Assembly: GCF_025153475.1 (NCBI RefSeq)
Contig: NZ_JANZXA010000001.1
Span: 496,001 to 560,000 of the forward strand
DNA length: 64,000 nt
Origin: Novosphingobium mangrovisedimenti
GTDB lineage: Bacteria > Pseudomonadota > Alphaproteobacteria > Sphingomonadales > Sphingomonadaceae
Reading direction: 5' to 3'
Position numbers and translations under genes: made by a program. The notes beneath the pieces are model-generated. The model saw nothing but the letters and a program-made list of their open reading frames with translations. It was not told where the DNA came from and made no database searches. This document shows, one piece after another, positions 21,169 through 30,533 of this stretch. Position 1 is the stretch's first letter. Every line of letters starts with the position of its first letter.

Positions 21169-24100
21169 CTGACGGTCACACTGCCGCGCAAGGCCAGGTT
21201 GACCTCGCCATGGCGGCGATCCGCCGACAGTTCGCCGCCCATGATGAACCCGACCGAACCGCCGAAGGCGCGCAGGCGCCCGAACCAGCCGCTCGTCGAG
21301 CCCTCGGGCGAGAGGGTGAAGGCCTCTCCGGGCGCGACGTCCCCGGTGCCGAGCCGCGCCGTGGTGGCGCCCAGGCTTCCGCCCAGCACTTCACGCCAGC
21401 CGCCTTCGGTCTCGATCCGCATCCAGTTCTCGTCGCGGGCGTTCATCCCCATGAGATCGAAGCCGACGGTCATGCCGCCGTTGAGGCCGAACTCGTCGCT
21501 GGTGCGCTTGTCGACGACAAGGCCGAGCGCATCGTCCCCGGTTTCGGCATAGCCGTCTTCCCTGAGCCGGACGTAGTCCACCGACACCTGCGGACGAAAG
21601 AAGAAGAACTGGGTTCCGCCCTCGGCCGATGCGCCCGCGACGAATGTCACGAAGCTGCCGTTCCAGCTCCCGTCGATGGTGCGCTTGATTTCCTTGTCCG
21701 CCGTCACGCCCGTGAACTTTCGCTCGCTGTCGAAATCGGCATGCCCGATCGAGGCGCGCGCGAAGCCGCCGAAGGCGCCCCAGTGACCGCGCCAATGCAC
21801 CGCGCCTTCGACCGATCCCGATTTCACTTCGCTGGCGGCACCGATCGTATGCCGGTTCCACAGGTAGGACACCGTCGCACCGAAATAGCCGAGGCCGGTC
21901 TCGTACTCGCCGCCAAGCGACCAGGCATAGCCGCTCAGATCGTAGGCCGCGGTCGGGCCCGCCTTCTTGTCGCTTCCCCAGAACGCGAGATTGACGGTGG
22001 TTGCGATCTTGCCTTCATGCCCGAGCGGGGTCGGCGGATCCTGCAACTGGCGCGCCAGCGTGCGAACACCCAGGCTGATGCCCTCGAACGCGCCGCCCGC
22101 ATGATCGGGCAGCATCTGCCCAACGGCGTCGCGGAACGTACCGCCATCGGTGATGGACAGGAAGACGTCCTCGATTTCCTCGTCGGTCGAAAGCGCCGCG
22201 AAAACCGCATCGTAGGCACTGGCCTGCGACCGATTGAGCCCCAGTTCGCCGATCGAGCGCCGGGCGACATCGACCACGATCGTGTTGTCGGCGGCACCCT
22301 CGTCGAGTTCGGCCTTGAACATGAAGGGGACAAGATCGGTCACCGTCTCCAGCTTGTCGAGACCTTCGATGGCCGAAGCGGTCAGGACCTGATAGCTGCC
22401 TTCTGCGGTGGAAACGTCGGCCAGCCGGATCGCCAGCTTGGCCCCTTCGGCAAAGCTGGCAGTGCCGCCCACCGTATAGGCGCTGCCCTGGCCGTTCGCG
22501 GCATCGAGCGTCGCCACCAGCACGCCGTTCTCGCCGATCTCGAGCGAGCCGACCTGGGTGGGCATACGAATGTCGAGAGCGCCCCCGGACACCTTCACCG
22601 AGGCTTGGGACGCGTTGAGCAGGCTGCCTCCAAAGGCGGAAGTGCCCGCCAGCGTCAGTGAGTCCGCGCCGCCGCCGAAATCGAGCGTGCCGGAAAAGGA
22701 GGAACTGCCCTCCAGCGTCATCGTGTCGGCACCACCACCGAAAGTGACCTTGCCCGTCTGCACGGCATCGCCCGACAGCGCGAGCCGGTCGTCGCCGCCG
22801 CCGAACGTCACATCGCCCGTCAGGCTGCCGTCGGCGATGGCGAGAAGGTCATTGCCGCTGCCCAGGCGCACGTCGCCGGAAATCGACGGGGCATCGTATC
22901 CGGAAGCGACCTGGGTCTGGCGTACCGTCAGGTCCTGCGTCGCGGCCGAAAGATCGATCGCGACATTGCGGCCCGATGCCGCCGCCGCGCCGGATGCCGT
23001 GATCGCGCCGCTGTTCTCCAAGAGCGTGACGGAGCCGCTCTCGTCGAGGATGGCGGTGGCGGTGCCGTCCGCTCCGGCGACGGCCTTGATCGTACCGCTG
23101 TTGCGGATCGTCGGCAGGCTCGCCCCGGCTGCGACGTGGAGCGCGGTGGTGCGGGCCGAAGCCGCATTTCCACCGCTCGCGCTGATCGTTCCCGAATTCC
23201 GCAGTTCGGGCGTCGACGCGCCCGCGCCGATCCGCACGGCGGTCGCGCTGCCGCCGTTGGACACGGCCATGACCGTCCCGCCGATGCCAATGCCGTTGGC
23301 TATGGTCACTTCGCCGCCGCGCCCGGCGATCGCCAGGCCGGTTGCATCGACGCCGGAATAGAGGCCGCGGCCCTCGATCGCACCGTCGATCTGCAGGCCA
23401 TACCCGCTCGCGGTACCGGCGACCGGACCGATGGCAACGGCGTGATCGGTGGCACCGATCACCATGGCCGGCGCGGCGCCATAGGACACGACCTTGGCCG
23501 AACCTTCCTCGTTGTCGGGAATGCCGTCCGCGTCCTCGTCAGCGTTGTCCGGATCGGCATCCCCCGGCGGCACGGCCAGGACGATGCCACCCGAGACGTT
23601 GCCTTCGATGAGCAGCGCCGACCCGCCCTGCAACAAATCGTCCGCGTCGAGCTTGGAGGGATCGGAGGGAACCGTCGTATAACGGTATCCGGTTGCCGCG
23701 ACATTGCCCTGCACGACCATCGCGCCGTCGACGTCACCGGAAAAATGCGCACCGACCGCATCCTCGCCGCGCGCGGAAACCGAGCCGGCGAGACGAACGT
23801 CCCCATCGATCGCGCCAGCCTCGATGCCGACCGAACGATCGCCGGTCACCGCCGTTTCGCCATTGTGGGTGAAATCCCCTGTCAGCGGACCGCCCAGCGA
23901 GATACCGGCGGAATCATTGCCCACCACGGTGATCTTGCCGCTGTTGGAGATATTGCCGCCATGCGCGCCCTCGGTGCGGATGCCGTAGCGGTTCGCGCCA
24001 AGCGCGAAGGGGCCGTCCAGATCACCATCGTTGTCATCATCGGCCGGCGCATAGGGCTCGTCGACCGTGATCGTGCCGGAATTGACGATGTTCCCGCTGG

Positions 24101-24374
24101 TACCGGCAAGCGCCACGATGCCCGCGGTGCCGTTGCTGACATCGATCGTCCCGGCATTGCTGACGGCGTGATCGCTGTCCATCGTGACGGCCGTGCCACC
24201 GGTCAGCACAACGGAGCCGTCCGTAGTGATGGTGATCGTGTCCGCCGCACCGTTCTTTATCGTCGAGGTGCGAAGCGGGGTGGTCTTCTTGGTCGTGATG
24301 TCCTCGGCACGGGCCGTCTGGGTGCTGGCAGCGAGTGCGAGGAATGCGGTGGAAGCAAGCAGGTAACGCGACAT
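21162..24374 (-). CDS. Large autotransporter (type Va) with RTX-like and calcium-type repeats
   Basis: A 1070-residue protein: signal peptide MSRYLLASTAFLALAASTQTARA, a beta-helix passenger with many NSG-T-I type repeats (AVSNAGTIDVSNG, IVNSGTITV, IRNSGTIKA), and a C-terminal autotransporter barrel (~800-1070) ending in aromatic VTVRW. Two acidic stretches, DDDNDGDLDGP and DPDNADEDADGIPDN, resemble thrombospondin-type calcium loops, and near residue 530-600 a ~24-residue unit (FGGGxDxLxLxGxxxFxGxL) is repeated four times. The ATG at 24374 is used, with AGGG upstream. It follows the STN receptor by 68 bases and precedes DUF6438, so it is probably in the FecI-controlled operon. Likely surface adhesion or iron-related display; ligand unknown. 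Confidence 0.85.
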   Translation of the reverse strand: MSRYLLASTAFLALAASTQTARAEDITTKKTTPLRTSTIKNGAADTITITTDGSVVLTGGTAVTMDSDHAVSNAGTIDVSNGTAGIVALAGTSGNIVNSGTITVDEPYAPADDDNDGDLDGPFALGANRYGIRTEGAHGGNISNSGKITVVGNDSAGISLGGPLTGDFTHNGETAVTGDRSVGIEAGAIDGDVRLAGSVSARGEDAVGAHFSGDVDGAMVVQGNVAATGYRYTTVPSDPSKLDADDLLQGGSALLIEGNVSGGIVLAVPPGDADPDNADEDADGIPDNEEGSAKVVSYGAAPAMVIGATDHAVAIGPVAGTASGYGLQIDGAIEGRGLYSGVDATGLAIAGRGGEVTIANGIGIGGTVMAVSNGGSATAVRIGAGASTPELRNSGTISASGGNAASARTTALHVAAGASLPTIRNSGTIKAVAGADGTATAILDESGSVTLLENSGAITASGAAAASGRNVAIDLSAATQDLTVRQTQVASGYDAPSISGDVRLGSGNDLLAIADGSLTGDVTFGGGDDRLALSGDAVQTGKVTFGGGADTMTLEGSSSFSGTLDFGGGADSLTLAGTSAFGGSLLNASQASVKVSGGALDIRMPTQVGSLEIGENGVLVATLDAANGQGSAYTVGGTASFAEGAKLAIRLADVSTAEGSYQVLTASAIEGLDKLETVTDLVPFMFKAELDEGAADNTIVVDVARRSIGELGLNRSQASAYDAVFAALSTDEEIEDVFLSITDGGTFRDAVGQMLPDHAGGAFEGISLGVRTLARQLQDPPTPLGHEGKIATTVNLAFWGSDKKAGPTAAYDLSGYAWSLGGEYETGLGYFGATVSYLWNRHTIGAASEVKSGSVEGAVHWRGHWGAFGGFARASIGHADFDSERKFTGVTADKEIKRTIDGSWNGSFVTFVAGASAEGGTQFFFFRPQVSVDYVRLREDGYAETGDDALGLVVDKRTSDEFGLNGGMTVGFDLMGMNARDENWMRIETEGGWREVLGGSLGATTARLGTGDVAPGEAFTLSPEGSTSGWFGRLRAFGGSVGFIMGGELSADRRHGEVNLALRGSVTVRW

Positions 24375-24442
24375 CTCAATCCCTTCAGGTCCGTATCGAC
24401 CCGTTGGACGGAGCGGTGCGCGTGCAGCCTTGAAAAAAGTTT

Positions 24443-26809
24443 CTAGAAGCGGGTGTCGATGCCGATGCGCACCGTGCGCGGGCGCAGCGGCGTCACCTGC
24501 TCGCGCCCGGTGCCGAAGGGCGTGCCAAGCGAGAAGCGGTTGCCGCGCTCGTCGGCGATGTTCGTCATCCCAAGCGTCAGCCCGATCCGGTCGGTGCCGA
24601 TCCGCGCGGTGATGCCGGTATCGAGGTAGTCGCCTTGCGGATCGCCGAGTTCGGGCCCGATGCCGAGCCGGGAGCGGCCGACATAGCTGGCCCACCCCTG
24701 CGCCTGCAGCCTGAGATCGCCGCGCAATTCGCGCTCCCAGCGCAAGCCCAGCCGCGCGGCGACATTGGCGATGTTGGGAACCTGCATCGCCCGCGTCTGC
24801 AGCAGCTCCACGGGCAGCGAGGGCTTGTCCACCTTGCTCTGGTTCCACGCGACACCCGCTTCGAGGCGCAGGCCGGTCAGCACTTGCGCGCCGCCGCTGA
24901 GGCTGGCGGTCCAGATACGGCCATCACCGATATTGGCCGTGCTCGGCAGGCCGGAGGCATCGATGAAGTCGGCCTGGATGTCCTGCCAGCGCGTGTAGGA
25001 CAGGCTCATGGCAAGATCGAACGCGCCGCGACCGCGACTGCCATGCCGAGCGCCCACCTCGAAGGTCTGCGTGCGGTCGTTGCGGAAGCGACGCACATAG
25101 TTGCTGTCGATGGCGAGACCGCCCGGACGAAAGCCCTCCTGATACCGCATGTACATCGCGGAATGCGGGGCGATCTCCAGATGCAGTGCCAGCGAGGGGA
25201 GGACCGTCGTGAAGGTACGCCGGGCCGCAATGCCGCTCTTGGCATAGACGATGAGCACTTCGGGCAGGATGTCCTCGCCCTCGCCGTCGAGTCGCGACCA
25301 GGTCACGCGGCCACCCGCCGTCGCCACCAGCGGCTGTGTCAACCGCAGACTGGCCTCGCCATAAAGCGTGGCCTCGTCGATGGTATTGCGCACGCCAGCC
25401 GTCGCGCTGCGCAAGCCAGTGGACGAGAACAGGCGGCTCAGAGTCGTCCTGTTATGCGTGAAGCTGGCACCGGCAAGCCAGCTGAAACCACCGCGTTCGG
25501 GCATCCACAGCCGCGTCTCGTTGGCGACCATGCGGGTACGGTTGGTCTGGGTGAAGACACGCGGCGCCCCATCAGGCAACGAGGCATCGTAGTTCTCGCG
25601 CAGGTTCTGGCGGACCAGTCCGGTGGTCGAACGCAGGTGCACGGCACCGATCCGCCCCGAAACGACAATCTGCCCCATACCATAGTCCGCGCGCGCGCTT
25701 TCGGGCACGCGCGCGGTATTTTCGAGCGGCACGCCGTCGCGGTCCGCATACTGGCTGTCGGCCGTATCGGTCGACTGGCCCAGCACCGCCACGTCGACCG
25801 ACCAGCCAGGCGCCGGCTCGACGCGCAGCGCGACGCGGCCGCCGAGGATGTCGGTCCGGTTCACGTCGCGCCGGCCGAGCAGCGGCTTGTCGATATAGCC
25901 GCCCAGCCGCATGGCATCGACCGTTGCGCGCAGCGCGGCTGTGCCTTCGGCCAGCGGCAAATTGACCGTCGCGCTGGCATCCGCGCCGGGATCGCCATGC
26001 TGGGTCAGCGAGCCGCCGAGCATCCCGGAAAAGCTGGTCACGTCCAGTTGCGGCGCATTCGGCACGAGGCGGATGATGCCGCCCAGCGAACCGGCACCGT
26101 AAAGCGTGCCCTGCGGTCCTTCGAGCACCTCCACCCGCGCCATGTCGGAAAGCCGCAAGTCGGGGTCGGGGGCATTGTAGGTCAGGCGCAGGTCGCCGAT
26201 GTACTGCCCCACGGTCGCCTGTGTCGGCCCGGTGAAGCTCGAATCCGCGATCCCGCGAATGAACAGCTTGTTGCGCCCGCTGCCGAGGTGGGTGGAAGCC
26301 ACGGTGGCAAGCTCGCGCGCGATCTTCTCGGTCCCGCCGACGCCCCCGGCAGCAAGTGTCTGGCCGTCCAGAATGGCAACCTGCCCGGCCACCTGATCGA
26401 TGGTGAGATCGCGTTTGGTCGCGACGACGACGATCGGTTCCGCCGCCACTTCGTCACCGGCCCCGGCAAGGTTCGCCCTTACCGCATAAGCGGGGGCTCT
26501 CGCAGCCATGCGGCGGGCGGGAACCCTCTCTATCCGCCAGGACCCCGGTCCGGTGGCTACGGCGCGCGCGCCGGCGGCACGCGCCAGCCGGCGAACCGCC
26601 TCTTCGGCATCGAAACGCCCGCTGATCGGCGGAACCGGACGGGCGGCCAGCGCCGGATCGGTTATGACGATGCTGCTTCCCGTCTGGCGCGCGATCTCGA
26701 TGGCCGCGCTGCCCGCGCTGCCGGGGCCCGTCGCCACCCTTGAGGTTCCGGCAAGGGCAGGAGCCGGCGCGACCATCGCGATCGCCAGAAGGATTCGGCC
26801 GATATGCAT
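24443..26809 (-). CDS. TonB-dependent receptor with N-terminal STN signalling domain
   Basis: A 788-residue outer-membrane receptor. After a signal peptide (to ~21) an STN domain runs to ~95 (IEIARQTGSSIVITDP...GRFDAEEAVRRLARAAG), the part that contacts FecR. The plug follows (IARELATVASTHLGSGRNKLFIRGIADSSF, RVEVLEGPQGTLYGAGSLGGIIRLVPNAP) and then the barrel, ending in IDTRF. With fecI and fecR immediately upstream this is a FecA-like cell-surface signalling receptor; the plug type resembles receptors for large or carbohydrate ligands, so the ligand is open. It starts at ATG 26809, overlapping the fecR end region by a few bases. Confidence 0.9.
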   Translation of the reverse strand: MHIGRILLAIAMVAPAPALAGTSRVATGPGSAGSAAIEIARQTGSSIVITDPALAARPVPPISGRFDAEEAVRRLARAAGARAVATGPGSWRIERVPARRMAARAPAYAVRANLAGAGDEVAAEPIVVVATKRDLTIDQVAGQVAILDGQTLAAGGVGGTEKIARELATVASTHLGSGRNKLFIRGIADSSFTGPTQATVGQYIGDLRLTYNAPDPDLRLSDMARVEVLEGPQGTLYGAGSLGGIIRLVPNAPQLDVTSFSGMLGGSLTQHGDPGADASATVNLPLAEGTAALRATVDAMRLGGYIDKPLLGRRDVNRTDILGGRVALRVEPAPGWSVDVAVLGQSTDTADSQYADRDGVPLENTARVPESARADYGMGQIVVSGRIGAVHLRSTTGLVRQNLRENYDASLPDGAPRVFTQTNRTRMVANETRLWMPERGGFSWLAGASFTHNRTTLSRLFSSTGLRSATAGVRNTIDEATLYGEASLRLTQPLVATAGGRVTWSRLDGEGEDILPEVLIVYAKSGIAARRTFTTVLPSLALHLEIAPHSAMYMRYQEGFRPGGLAIDSNYVRRFRNDRTQTFEVGARHGSRGRGAFDLAMSLSYTRWQDIQADFIDASGLPSTANIGDGRIWTASLSGGAQVLTGLRLEAGVAWNQSKVDKPSLPVELLQTRAMQVPNIANVAARLGLRWERELRGDLRLQAQGWASYVGRSRLGIGPELGDPQGDYLDTGITARIGTDRIGLTLGMTNIADERGNRFSLGTPFGTGREQVTPLRPRTVRIGIDTRF

Positions 26810-26811
26810 CG

Positions 26812-27759
26812 TCAAAGAGGAGCGAGGCTCCACCCATCGGCGGTGCGGATCACCTCCAGACCGAGGAGATCGCCTATCGCCTGCGGGTCCTTCCTGATCG
26901 GGGCGATCAGCACGGACCCGGAAATGCTGGCCGGCTTCCCGCCCGGCGCACCCGCCGAAAACGGAATGCCGGTAACGCGCGTGAGATCGGAGGCCACCCG
27001 TTCGAGCGATGCCTGTTCGAAAGTCAGCCGGCCCTGGCGCCATTCGCCGACCTGTCCGACGGCTACGGCGGAAAGCACGTAACGGTCCGTAGCGATGTCG
27101 TGCGACAGCCGCTGGCCGGGATCGATACGCACGTTCTGCGCATCGGGATTGAACTGCACCGCGCCTTCCGAGACGGCAACGCTCATCCCCTGTCGGTCAA
27201 GGCGCACGTCGAAGACCGTGCCGATATCCACTAGCCGGTCCTCCCCGACAGCGACACGGAAGGGTGCATCGGCATCGTAGCGCACAGTGAAAAGCGCTTC
27301 GCCATGCTTGAGCCGGGCCCGCCGCGGATCGTTGTGATCGAGCTCGATCGTCGTCTGCCCGGACAGCGCGATCGAGGTCCCGTCCCGCATCGTCAGCGTT
27401 CGGATTTCGCCGGGGGCCGTTGCGATCTCATAAAGGTCGGCCCGTTCGCGCTGCCACAGCCCTACACCCACCACCAGGGCGACCGAAGCCGCCAGCACGC
27501 CGCCCAGCCAGCGGCGGCGCGACGAGACAGGCGCTTGGGAAACCGGCTCATGCGACGCTGAGATGTCGTTCGCCGGGCCGGCGACACGAAGCAGTTCGGC
27601 GCCCTCTGCCACCGAAGCGCTGATCGCGTCGTAGGCCTGTGCATGCGCGGGATCGGCCTCCAGCCACGCCGTAAAGCCCGCCCAGTCGGTAAAGGCGGGA
27701 TCGCCGGTGCGGACGGCCCAGTCGAGGGCCTGCTCATGGATTGCCTCGCTACTGGCCAT
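26812..27759 (-). CDS. fecR: FecR-family anti-sigma regulator
   Basis: A 315-residue protein with a cytoplasmic DUF4880-type N-domain (ALDWAVRTGDPAFTDWAGFTAWLEADPAHAQAYD), one membrane helix (WLGGVLAASVALVVGVGLW) and a periplasmic FecR domain (LTMRDGTSIALSGQTTIELDHNDPRRARLKHGEALFTV, VAVSEGAVQF). The C-terminus ends in an STN-binding segment. It relays receptor occupancy to the ECF sigma factor encoded upstream. Confidence 0.92.
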   Translation of the reverse strand: MASSEAIHEQALDWAVRTGDPAFTDWAGFTAWLEADPAHAQAYDAISASVAEGAELLRVAGPANDISASHEPVSQAPVSSRRRWLGGVLAASVALVVGVGLWQRERADLYEIATAPGEIRTLTMRDGTSIALSGQTTIELDHNDPRRARLKHGEALFTVRYDADAPFRVAVGEDRLVDIGTVFDVRLDRQGMSVAVSEGAVQFNPDAQNVRIDPGQRLSHDIATDRYVLSAVAVGQVGEWRQGRLTFEQASLERVASDLTRVTGIPFSAGAPGGKPASISGSVLIAPIRKDPQAIGDLLGLEVIRTADGWSLAPL

Positions 27760-27804
27760 TGCGCATTCCTTTCATGAGCACGACGGAGTCGATCGCGGAC
27801 AGCC

Positions 27805-28356
27805 TCATCGCTCCTCTCCATCGGCTCGTGCCTTCCACTCGGCCAGGGCGCGATAGGCCGTGCGCAGGTCCCCTTCCACGGTGCTCAGGCTCACGCCGAG
27901 TTCGGCAGCGACGGCCTTCTGGGGAAGGCCGTCGACCCGATGGCGGCGGAAGATGGCGGCAACGCGTGGGCCAAGGCTGTCGAGCATGGCCAGAACCTTC
28001 GCGGCTTCCTGCGTCGCGGTCAGTTGCCGCTCCGCAGAGGGTTCTGAAGAAACCTCGCCCTCCCCGGTATGGACATCGGCCCAGTCCCTCTCGCGTTTTT
28101 CCGCCTGGCGCACCGAACGGTAGCGATCGACCATGACCGCGTTCGCGACCGTATGAAGATAGGCCAGCGGCGATGCCACGGGCCCGAGGTTGCTCGTGGT
28201 GATACGGATCCAGACTTCCTGCAGGATGTCCTCGGCGGCATCCCCCGCCCCCCTCGCGCGAAGAAAGCGCAGCAGTTGCTCCCGATAAGTCAGAAGCGCG
28301 CTTTCTAGGCCGGATGAAGACGATGGATCTGTCACGGACACGGGGAATCGTTGCAC
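27805..28356 (-). CDS. fecI: FecI-like ECF sigma factor
   Basis: A 183-residue sigma factor. Region 2 reads YREQLLRFLRARGAGDAAEDILQEVWIRI and AYLHTVANAVMVDRYRS; region 4 has DSLGPRVAAIFRRHRVDGLPQKAVAAELGVSLSTVEGDLRTAYRAL. GTG start at 28356; a GTG in-frame seven codons on is possible. It should direct transcription of the receptor and autotransporter downstream when FecR is activated. Confidence 0.88.
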   Translation of the reverse strand: MQRFPVSVTDPSSSSGLESALLTYREQLLRFLRARGAGDAAEDILQEVWIRITTSNLGPVASPLAYLHTVANAVMVDRYRSVRQAEKRERDWADVHTGEGEVSSEPSAERQLTATQEAAKVLAMLDSLGPRVAAIFRRHRVDGLPQKAVAAELGVSLSTVEGDLRTAYRALAEWKARADGEER

Positions 28357-28671
28357 CAGTCGGCGTGGCTAGACTGTCTCAACGATCAGATAAAGCGCGA
28401 AACAGCACGCCATGGCCGCGCGATCTCTGCTGCGCGCAACTTTGCCGATGATTTCCGGCAGCCTGTCCTTCGCGACCTGTTCGAGATCAGAACTTGGGCC
28501 GATTGGAGGGATCGCAGGGCACATGGATCATGTACTTTGGAAAAGGCGTGTTTTCGCAGTCATCGGGAATGCAATTCCCGCGATCCGCCGCCGTGCCGAC
28601 CACCGGCGAAGCACTTGATTGGCGAGGCCCGCTTTGCAACAGCTTGATGCGACAGCAATCGATCGAGGCAG
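28357..28671. other. Intergenic region upstream of fecI, no gene seen
   Basis: About 315 bases between divergently read fecI and the RNase H-like gene. It should hold the promoter of the fecI operon. I recognise no clear Fur palindrome of the 7-1-7 type present at 11.1 kb and no RNA gene. Confidence 0.4.
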
Positions 28672-29067
28672 ATGGAAACGCCGATGGCGCGTCGCAGGGT
28701 GAAAGTCTTCTTCGATGGCGGTTGTCGCCCCAACCCCGGCCCCATGGAGGCGGCCGTGGTGGTGCGCGGCGTAGAGCATCTGTTCGATGACCTGGGGACC
28801 GGGACGAATACCGACGCCGAATGGCTGGCACTGATCCTCGCTCTGGAATTGTCGCAAGCGGCCGGTCTTGCCGATGTCGAACTGATCGGCGACGCGGTCG
28901 AGGTGACGAGGCAGGCCAATGCGGTTCTGGCAAGTCGCCAAGCGCCGCACCGCCATGCAGCCCGGTTCCTGGCCCTGGCGATCGAAGCGCCGCCTGCCCG
29001 GGTCCGCTGGATCAAGCGCGAACAGAACCTCGCCGGCATTGCGCTGGCAGCCCGGCATCCACGATAA
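28672..29067 (+). CDS. Ribonuclease HI-like protein
   Basis: A 131-residue protein with the RNase H fold opening VKVFFDGGCRPNPGP (first catalytic Asp ~15), TNTDAEWLALILALELSQAAG (Glu ~50), DVELIGDAVEV (Asp ~73) and VRWIKREQNLAGIALAAR. The last catalytic Asp of RNase HI (usually in NxxAD) is not in its normal context (QNLAGIALA), so activity may be altered or lost. ATG at 28672; a second ATG follows four codons on. Stand-alone gene. Confidence 0.75.
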   Translation: METPMARRRVKVFFDGGCRPNPGPMEAAVVVRGVEHLFDDLGTGTNTDAEWLALILALELSQAAGLADVELIGDAVEVTRQANAVLASRQAPHRHAARFLALAIEAPPARVRWIKREQNLAGIALAARHPR

Positions 29068-29196
29068 CGCTGCTGCCGGTTTGCCGTCGAAGGGAACGGG
29101 CACGACCGGCCACACGCCAGCGTCGCGCAACCTCGTGACGTCATGACGCCTGCACGCTCCGCACACGACATCCCCTCCCCTCAGTCCACACAATTT

Positions 29197-29210
29197 AATC
29201 AGTATACATC
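29197..29210 (+). promoter_or_regulatory. C(A/T)GTATAC operator-like site 1
   Basis: AATCAGTATACATC, with the GTATAC core at 29202-29207, 67 bases upstream of the FAD monooxygenase start. Confidence 0.55.
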
Positions 29211-29273
29211 TTATATTGACTATGCGGGCCGAGCGGTTATCACTCGTCGGGCAAGCACGGACGGAGTACGGGC

Positions 29274-30521
29274 GTGAACGCGAACGAAATCATCATTGCA
29301 GGCGCCGGGATCGGCGGTTTGAGCCTGGCCCTCATGCTTCACGAGCGTGGCATCAGAAGCACGGTCTTCGAAAGCGCGCCGCAACTCGCTCCGCTGGGGG
29401 TGGGTATCAGCGTCTTGCCCCACGCCAGTGCGCAGCTCTGTCAACTCGGCCTGCGCGAAGCGCTTGAGCGCACGGCGATCTCGGCGCGCAATTCATGCTT
29501 CTACACACGCTTCGGGCAGCTGGTGCATACCGAGGCCGTGGGTCTCTCTGCCGGCTATGATGTTCCCCAGTTCCAGATTCATCGCGGCGACCTGCAACAA
29601 ATCCTGGCAAGTGCGCTGGTGGCGCGCACCGGAACGCGGACCATCGTGACAGGCCACCGCTGCACCGGCTTCGAGCAGAGCGAGGACAGTGTCCTCGTTC
29701 ACTTCGTGGACGAGACGGGCGCCCCCCTGCCGAGCGTGCGCGGTTCGGCGCTGGTGGGCTCGGACGGCATCCATTCCGCCGTCCGCAAGCTGCTGCATCC
29801 CGATGATGGCCCACCGATCTATTCGGGCGTCAACATGTGGCGCGGCGTCACGCGCTGGAAGCCCTATCTCGACGGTGCAAGCTACGTCAGGGCCGGTTGG
29901 CTGAGCCATGGAAAGATGGTCATCTACCCCATCCGCGACAATATCGACAGCGAGGGAACCCAACTGATAAACTGGGTCGCCGAGATCGAGACGCCCGAAC
30001 ACACGCGGCAGGACTGGAACCGCCGGGGCCGCATCGAGGATTTCATCCACGCGTTCGAGGACTGGCATTTCGATTTCCTCGACGTGCCCGCGATGATCCG
30101 TGCGGCCGACACGATCCTGGAATATCCCATGGTCGACAAGGACCCCTTGCCATGGTGGACCAGCGGCGCGGTCACATTGCTGGGAGACGCGGCCCATCCG
30201 ATGTATCCGCGCGGCTCCAACGGCGCCGGCCAGGCCATTCTCGACGCGCGGGCGCTGGCAGACGCGCTGGCGGCCGACGGAAACGTCGAAGCAGCTCTTC
30301 AGGCATACGCGGACCAGCGCCTGCCCGCGACTGCGGACGTCGTGCGCACCAACCGCACCACGCCGCCCGACGTGATCCTGAAAGTCGTGCACGAACGCTC
30401 GGGCGACCGTCCCTTCGAACGCATCGAGGATGTCATCGACCCGGCCGAACTGGCCGCCATCAGCAACAGCTACAAGGCCGTGGCCGGGTACGCCCGCGAT
30501 CAGGTGCGGCCGGCCGGCTGA
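29274..30521 (+). CDS. FAD-dependent aromatic-ring monooxygenase (UbiH/salicylate hydroxylase family)
   Basis: A 415-residue flavoprotein with the Rossmann GAGIGGLSLALMLHERGI at residues ~9-26, the DG motif (ALVGSDGIHSAVRKLL) and the GD motif (GDAAHPMYPRGSNGAGQAILDARALADAL). These class A monooxygenases use NAD(P)H and O2 to hydroxylate phenolic or N-heteroaromatic acids. GTG start at 29274. It stands alone at the left end of the island, preceded by a GTATAC operator-like site; convergent with the amidase operon. The substrate is not identifiable by eye. Confidence 0.88.
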   Translation: MNANEIIIAGAGIGGLSLALMLHERGIRSTVFESAPQLAPLGVGISVLPHASAQLCQLGLREALERTAISARNSCFYTRFGQLVHTEAVGLSAGYDVPQFQIHRGDLQQILASALVARTGTRTIVTGHRCTGFEQSEDSVLVHFVDETGAPLPSVRGSALVGSDGIHSAVRKLLHPDDGPPIYSGVNMWRGVTRWKPYLDGASYVRAGWLSHGKMVIYPIRDNIDSEGTQLINWVAEIETPEHTRQDWNRRGRIEDFIHAFEDWHFDFLDVPAMIRAADTILEYPMVDKDPLPWWTSGAVTLLGDAAHPMYPRGSNGAGQAILDARALADALAADGNVEAALQAYADQRLPATADVVRTNRTTPPDVILKVVHERSGDRPFERIEDVIDPAELAAISNSYKAVAGYARDQVRPAG

Positions 30522-30533
30522 CGGGCCAGCCCC

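Noticed and set aside
29068..29273. Possible small gene upstream of the FAD monooxygenase
   Set aside because: No frame with a ribosome site; the AT-rich stretch near 29190-29220 looks like a promoter with an operator.
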